In this document: positions 7,072-11,851 of the stretch, piece by piece
How positions within the stretch are numbered: position 1 is the first letter of the stretch
Layout: every line of letters starts with the position of its first letter
DNA from: an uncultured Streptococcus sp.
GTDB taxonomy: Bacteria; Bacillota; Bacilli; Lactobacillales; Aerococcaceae
Direction: 5' to 3'
Assembly (NCBI GenBank): GCA_916050055.1
Contig: CAJZJY010000020.1
Span: forward strand, 1 to 11,851
Length of the DNA: 11,851 nt
The notes under the pieces: model-generated
What the model saw: only the letters and a program-made list of their open reading frames with translations
What the model was told of the DNA's origin: nothing
Databases searched by the model: none
Program-made: the position numbers and the translations under genes

Positions 7072-9666
7072 TTAATTTTTATGCTTTTTCCATAAGAAAA
7101 CTAGTAAGAGAAGTGACGAAATAGAAATGAACATTCCAAGATGTAATCCTGGCGGCGAATAACTCCAAACAATCTCGTGTTCTCCTTCTGTCAGCGAAAC
7201 GCCCATAAAGAATCCAAGCGCTTTTTTCACTTCTTGCTTCTTACCATCTACAGTGACGCTCCAACCCGAATGGTATGGAATCGTAAAGGTCGCAAAGGAC
7301 TGTTCGCTATTTATCACTGTGACATGTGCCTTCACCATTCCATTCGAATAGGCATCAATTGTAATATCATTTGCTTTCTTATACTGCGTCAATGCATTCG
7401 CAAGTGTTGTAATATCAATCGTATAGAACTTGAAGCCACGAAGATCCCATTCTTTGGCTTTCGCGTCCTCAATCGCAAAGGTAATCGTCTGGTCTAAGTT
7501 TCCATTTCCAATCATCCAAAATTGGTTCTCGTGGAATCGATTCTCATACGGATAACTGATACCATTTAGCATCACTTTTGATTTAATCACGGAACCAGCT
7601 TGGCGTTCTGGAATTTCAACAAAATACAGTTTGTTTGGCTGTAGATTGAACTCCCATTCAATGTTTGCGGATTCACCTTCGTTTGTTAGCGTGTATTTCT
7701 CCTGCCCCTTCGTTAAATTCGTCGTCACAGGTTCGCCAAGATTCACTTCAGTCAATGCGTTCGTTCCAGTGAGCCCAATCACTTGCAAGAGCTGGTTGAG
7801 ATTGGCTACTGGTTGATTTTTTTCAAAAGCAATATTGGTTGCGGTATTTTCATTCGTTAAATATCCAAGAGAGAACGCATATGGATTGCGGTAAACCACA
7901 AAATCCTTCACTTTCCCTTCTTTCGCATACATCCCACGCACATCCGCAAAGACACGATTTTCATCGCCATCCATCATAAAACGTGATACACCAAAGAGCG
8001 AATCTAAAATCACATTGCGGTCGGTATAATTCGTCACCGATTGAGACGTTGGAAGTCCTAGATGACTCATCTCTTCAATCAGCGCATGCTCTAAACTTGA
8101 TGTAAAGTGGGAAGCTCCATTGTAGCCAAAAGCAATTGGAAAATTCGCGTACAATAATCCTTTATGTATTTCCATTCTAGTAAAAATATCTTTATTACTA
8201 TATCCTTCTTTTTCAAAAACTATCGCATATTCCATCTGTTCCTTCAATCCGTAATTATCGATGAAATAGGGTACACGTTTAAAGCCTACAAAGGTACTCA
8301 TCATCATTTCAAAAATCACCGTTCCGGTTGCTAATTGTAACCTGCGATTTATTTCTGCATTGCTAAGAAAGAAAATCAGTACAATACCCACCCAAATAAT
8401 AAACGCGAGTATTTTCTGCGAGGTCTCAACATATTGAAGACTTCTTAGAGTCGACAAAATAAGAATAGAGCCAAAGCCAAAGATGGCCACTAAAAATTCA
8501 TTCAAGCGGAATTCATCTTTCCACTGCATTAGACTTTCGGATGCTAGCACTAGCATAAAGCTATTAGCCACCCAAGAATTTCTGAAGTAGAAACCGACTG
8601 GGCGTTGTCCCATATGCCAAATTTGGTCGAAGCCTTGAATCGAAAACGAAAGCAGTAAGGCAAGCAACACGACTGTCGCTGCTAATTTCTTACGAATAGT
8701 GATTTCTTTTTTAGCAAAGAACGTACATAGGCCAAAGAGTCCTAATCCACCAATAAAGAGTTGCGGTAACGCTTTGGAATCTCCCCACTCTTTCTCACCA
8801 AAGGATCCTAAGATGAATTTTTGAGGCATAGCGACTAAATCATTCACAGGATTCCATGACCATGCAAAGGTACTTCCCGCACTCGCTTTACTTTCTAGCA
8901 AGGCACTAAAGACTGGCAATAGCCAAAACGCTGCAAGGCCTACCCCTATCAGCGCAAACAATGCCACTTTCGCTAGTTTTAGTGTCGCCTCTTTCAAAGA
9001 AATATTCTTTGAGAAGACCACATAAAATGTATAGAGGGCCACAAAGAGACACATCATATATCCTGTATAAAAATCCGTTATTAAACTAATGGGAAGAAAC
9101 AGCGGTAATTTCACCGAACGCTTCCCACTTACCACCTCTTCAATTCCCAAGAGAATAAACGGAATATAGACCAGATTATCTAAGAAATTTGGATTGTACT
9201 GTTGCGATACGACAAATCCGCTAAGGGCATATGACGAAGCCAATCCTAACGATAACCAGTAATGTTTCGATACGCCTTGGAATTTCTTTTCTAAGAAATA
9301 TCCAAAGACGACTCCCATAACCCCAGCACGTAGAAGCGGAATCACGTAGCTGAGGACTTGAAAACTCGAAATCGGGAATATCATATATAAAAAAGTGAAC
9401 GGACTTAAACTATTAAAGCCCCAGACACTTGGCATCGCTCCTCCAAGTGACTTCTCGAAGGACCAAAATAGACCGCTAAAATCTCCACTCCAAAATAGTT
9501 TATGCAATCCGATATAAAGCGGAAAATATTGAGAAAGAAAGTCTCCACTATGAATCGAATTTTGCGAAAAAGGGGTCAACCCTAAAGATAGGAAGACCCC
9601 CAACATCACCACAAATGGAACGAAGAATAGCGAACTATATTTTAATTTCATTTTTGAAATTGTCAT
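7072..9666 (-). CDS. YfhO-family multi-pass membrane protein (putative teichoic acid glycosyltransferase), copy 1
   Basis: This is an 864-residue integral membrane protein of the YfhO family. It has a hydrophobic N-terminal half with many membrane segments, a large probably extracytoplasmic C-terminal region, and a final membrane helix (GMFISISSLLLLVFLW) before a basic tail KKHKN. SGDFLSQYFPLY (40-51) after the first helix has the Asp expected in the first outer loop of GT-C-like enzymes. HMGQRPVGFYFRNSW and GWSVTVDGKK are shared with the neighbouring paralogue. YfhO proteins of Bacillus and Listeria are required for lipoteichoic acid glycosylation, taking sugar from a polyprenyl-phosphate donor outside the membrane. 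The same role here is inferred, and the sugar is unknown. The start at ATG 9666 follows TAGGAG by nine bases. It lies 20 bases after the upstream paralogue, so the two are co-transcribed. Confidence 0.87.
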   Translation of the reverse strand: MTISKMKLKYSSLFFVPFVVMLGVFLSLGLTPFSQNSIHSGDFLSQYFPLYIGLHKLFWSGDFSGLFWSFEKSLGGAMPSVWGFNSLSPFTFLYMIFPISSFQVLSYVIPLLRAGVMGVVFGYFLEKKFQGVSKHYWLSLGLASSYALSGFVVSQQYNPNFLDNLVYIPFILLGIEEVVSGKRSVKLPLFLPISLITDFYTGYMMCLFVALYTFYVVFSKNISLKEATLKLAKVALFALIGVGLAAFWLLPVFSALLESKASAGSTFAWSWNPVNDLVAMPQKFILGSFGEKEWGDSKALPQLFIGGLGLFGLCTFFAKKEITIRKKLAATVVLLALLLSFSIQGFDQIWHMGQRPVGFYFRNSWVANSFMLVLASESLMQWKDEFRLNEFLVAIFGFGSILILSTLRSLQYVETSQKILAFIIWVGIVLIFFLSNAEINRRLQLATGTVIFEMMMSTFVGFKRVPYFIDNYGLKEQMEYAIVFEKEGYSNKDIFTRMEIHKGLLYANFPIAFGYNGASHFTSSLEHALIEEMSHLGLPTSQSVTNYTDRNVILDSLFGVSRFMMDGDENRVFADVRGMYAKEGKVKDFVVYRNPYAFSLGYLTNENTATNIAFEKNQPVANLNQLLQVIGLTGTNALTEVNLGEPVTTNLTKGQEKYTLTNEGESANIEWEFNLQPNKLYFVEIPERQAGSVIKSKVMLNGISYPYENRFHENQFWMIGNGNLDQTITFAIEDAKAKEWDLRGFKFYTIDITTLANALTQYKKANDITIDAYSNGMVKAHVTVINSEQSFATFTIPYHSGWSVTVDGKKQEVKKALGFFMGVSLTEGEHEIVWSYSPPGLHLGMFISISSLLLLVFLWKKHKN

Positions 9667-9686
9667 TATAGTCTACTCCTATTCAA

Positions 9687-11851
9687 TTAAATCCATTTTT
9701 TATAAATGGCAAAAACATAAATACAAATTGATAAAATTGAAATCACGAAACCTGCCATAAATCCTTCTGGCATATAAGTCATCTCAATTGTATGTTCACC
9801 AGGTGTAATTTGGAAAGCAAGAAGACTATCCCAAACTTTAGCCGTTCCAACGACTTGACCATCCACTTTAACGGTCCAGCCTTTTTCATATGGAATACTT
9901 GTCATCATCCATGTGCTGTCGTCTGTGATATTCACAGTCCCTTGAATATGACTATCATTCCAATGAGTGACTTTCATCCCTTGAAGTTGACGCTCTTCAA
10001 TCATGCGATTTAATAGGGCACTATTTGAACGCGCTAGTCGTAAACCTGACAAGTTGTATTCGTCATCTGTGTCAATTTCAATCGTTAAATCAACGGCTTT
10101 TCCAAGTGAATCATGGGCCACTTGAATAAGTTGTGTTTGTTGGAATTTATCTTGGAAGTCATACGTATTTCCGTTGAGTAAAATTCTCACTTTGTTTTTA
10201 TTCGTATGAGAAAGTTTTTGAGGAATCGATACCCAGTAATCTTCGGATGACTGTGGTACTAAATGATACGTAATTGTTCCTGGTTTTGATGAATCCACAC
10301 GTTTATACGTTTCTGGTTTAGAAGAATCAGGAACTTCCATATTATCCAACTTCACTTCGTTGGCAGCTAGAAGCGTTAAGTAGTTCTCACTTGTGGCTCC
10401 CATTGCTTGAACAATCTTGTTATGGTTTTGAATTGGTTGATGATTTTCCAGTTTCACATTCACTGTCGCATCATTCACAGCATAAGCAATTGGTAAAATC
10501 AATCCTGTTTCATATGTCTTCGTTCTTGTTGCTTCGTAAACTGGTTCTTTCGACGTAATATCTTTACGCGTTACCATATTTCCGAATACATACATTTTCG
10601 AAGTATCAGGATATTCTTTTGTATACACCGGTTTTGGCGCTACTAAGTATTTCACTGAGAAGAGCGCATCTTGTAGCGGTGTGCCTTGGTAGTACGTTGT
10701 CGCGTTAATCCCGTTATTTCCTAAGCGGTCAAATAAATCACGCGTACTATTTTCCAAATTCGAACTAAAAACGGATAACCCTGGGTAATCGACCATGAAA
10801 GGATCGTTTTTACTTAAGTTAAATGTCTTGTTGATACGGTAGAAGTCAGTATCGTCAGGACGAATTGGGTTAATCGCATCTTTCAATTGAAGAACCGCAT
10901 CATGGTATTTATACGCATCTGTATATCCGACACGCGACTGCACAATGGCCGCATTTGCTGTCAATTCAACTGCCGTCAACACTGCAATCACTGCCCATGG
11001 TTTCTTCGCTTTTGTCCAGAACAGAACAAGAAGCATAATTATGAAAATACCAAGAGTCGCAATACGTTGCCAAATTGTTAAGAATGAATGCTCTTGGAAT
11101 TGAACAATCCCAAAAATAATTGCCATCCCCACAAATAAGATGCTTGCTTCTTTTGCGGTAAATCGTTCGACTTCGCGTAAGCTTAAGTAAGCTAGGTACA
11201 CTAAGAAGAATGCAATAATCCATGAGAAGCGGTAGAAGAATCCGGCTGGGTTTTGACCCATATGCCATAATTTACTTGTAAATTCATGCGCACAAGAGAT
11301 TAAGAAAACAACAAGAACGAATCCTGCTGCAACCTTACCCCATTTTGTAATTTTCTTAGAGATAAAGTAGTAAATGGTTCCTAAAATCCCGAAGCTCGCC
11401 ACATAAATGTTTGGCAAGTTTGGACCTGCTGGCCATGAATCATTATCGAATGATCCAAGGAATAATTTCGATAAAATCTCTAAAGGATTAATTTGCAATG
11501 TCCACTCAAATTTTAATGAGTTTTGCAAACCACCCTTCGTTGAAACTAAACTGATGATGATTGGCAATAGAATCGCCGCAACCATCCCTACTGCGATAAT
11601 CGAAGCGCAGGCTAGTTTTAACATGCGTTCAAAAATCACTTTGACAGTTGTAAATTCTTTAGATCGGATAACATAGAATAATGCGTAGATAACTACGAAG
11701 ATACATGTCATATAGCCCATATAGAAGTGTACAAATAATGCTAAAGCAAGCATTCCAATATAGCCTCGTGGAGACTCATTATCGAGAACTTGTTCCACTC
11801 CAATTAATACTAGTGGCAACATAATCATGCCATCGTAGAAAATTGGGTTCA
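9687..11851 (-). CDS. YfhO-family multi-pass membrane protein, copy 2 (N-terminus beyond the window)
   Basis: The reading frame is open through the window edge: seven further codons (NPIFYDG) precede the ATG at 11828, and they match NPNFLDN near residue 158 of copy 1. The ATG is therefore internal, and about 155 N-terminal residues are missing. The visible part has 720 residues with repeated hydrophobic segments. Its HMGQNPAGFFYRFSW motif matches the paralogue, a long hydrophilic C-terminal region contains YEKGWTVKVDGQ and PGEHTIEMTYMPEG, and a last membrane helix ends in IYKKWI. The pair are clear but diverged paralogues, not a recent duplication. The likely role is transfer of sugars to a cell-surface polymer such as lipoteichoic acid, as known for YfhO. 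Whether the two copies share a substrate cannot be told from sequence. Confidence 0.87.
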   Translation of the reverse strand, partial: NPIFYDGMIMLPLVLIGVEQVLDNESPRGYIGMLALALFVHFYMGYMTCIFVVIYALFYVIRSKEFTTVKVIFERMLKLACASIIAVGMVAAILLPIIISLVSTKGGLQNSLKFEWTLQINPLEILSKLFLGSFDNDSWPAGPNLPNIYVASFGILGTIYYFISKKITKWGKVAAGFVLVVFLISCAHEFTSKLWHMGQNPAGFFYRFSWIIAFFLVYLAYLSLREVERFTAKEASILFVGMAIIFGIVQFQEHSFLTIWQRIATLGIFIIMLLVLFWTKAKKPWAVIAVLTAVELTANAAIVQSRVGYTDAYKYHDAVLQLKDAINPIRPDDTDFYRINKTFNLSKNDPFMVDYPGLSVFSSNLENSTRDLFDRLGNNGINATTYYQGTPLQDALFSVKYLVAPKPVYTKEYPDTSKMYVFGNMVTRKDITSKEPVYEATRTKTYETGLILPIAYAVNDATVNVKLENHQPIQNHNKIVQAMGATSENYLTLLAANEVKLDNMEVPDSSKPETYKRVDSSKPGTITYHLVPQSSEDYWVSIPQKLSHTNKNKVRILLNGNTYDFQDKFQQTQLIQVAHDSLGKAVDLTIEIDTDDEYNLSGLRLARSNSALLNRMIEERQLQGMKVTHWNDSHIQGTVNITDDSTWMMTSIPYEKGWTVKVDGQVVGTAKVWDSLLAFQITPGEHTIEMTYMPEGFMAGFVISILSICIYVFAIYKKWI

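Noticed and set aside
7177..7497. 106-codon plus-strand open frame
   Set aside because: It is antisense to the conserved C-terminal part of yfhO copy 1; its Cys- and His-rich composition is typical of a shadow frame.
10966..11268. 100-codon minus-strand open frame
   Set aside because: It lies wholly inside the yfhO copy 2 coding frame, lacks a ribosome site, and its translation has no domain character.
1..11851. CRISPR arrays, tRNA or rRNA genes, insertion sequences or phage genes
   Set aside because: I saw no regular direct repeats, tRNA-like folds, transposase genes or terminal inverted repeats on either strand.

Overview
The window looks like a chromosomal piece of a low-GC Gram-positive bacterium, most likely of the order Lactobacillales (streptococcal, enterococcal or carnobacterial relatives). 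The reasons are the AT-rich sequence, strong AGGAG-type ribosome binding sites, tight overlapping genes on one strand, rho-independent terminators, and a gene set (SirTM, zinc macrodomain, GcvH-L, LplA2) known from Streptococcus, Staphylococcus and lactobacilli. The genus is not determinable from sequence alone.

Layout: (1) positions 1-153 hold the 3' end of an unidentified plus-strand gene. (2) Positions 160-236 hold two tandem hairpins, one a perfect 30-bp palindrome, that serve as terminators between convergent transcription units. (3) Positions 240-6929, minus strand, hold a seven-gene operon. In transcription order it encodes an amidase-signature hydrolase, an Old Yellow Enzyme-like flavoprotein, a luciferase-like flavin oxidoreductase, GcvH-L, a zinc-dependent macrodomain, SirTM (an ADP-ribosylating class M sirtuin) and LplA2 (a lipoate-protein ligase). 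Junctions run from an 11-nt overlap to about a 14-nt gap. One promoter with a perfect TATAAT lies just upstream of the amidase, directly after the terminator of the preceding unit. (4) Positions 7072-11851, minus strand, hold two tandem YfhO-family multi-pass membrane proteins. The upstream one is cut off by the window edge.

How the operon probably works (known core): LplA2 lipoylates GcvH-L; SirTM ADP-ribosylates the lipoylated GcvH-L; the macrodomain removes ADP-ribose. The two flavin enzymes are known companions in the extended operons and are thought to link the system to redox or oxidative-stress responses. The amidase at the head of the operon is the least explained member. Because the characterised Enterococcus lipoamidase belongs to the same Ser-Ser-Lys family, I suggest that it may act on lipoyl or another amide in this pathway. 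The OYE-like protein has lost the usual substrate-binding His/His/Tyr set, so it is unlikely to be an ordinary ene-reductase.

The YfhO pair belongs to a separate cell-envelope unit. YfhO proteins are membrane GT-C-like glycosyltransferases implicated in lipoteichoic acid glycosylation.
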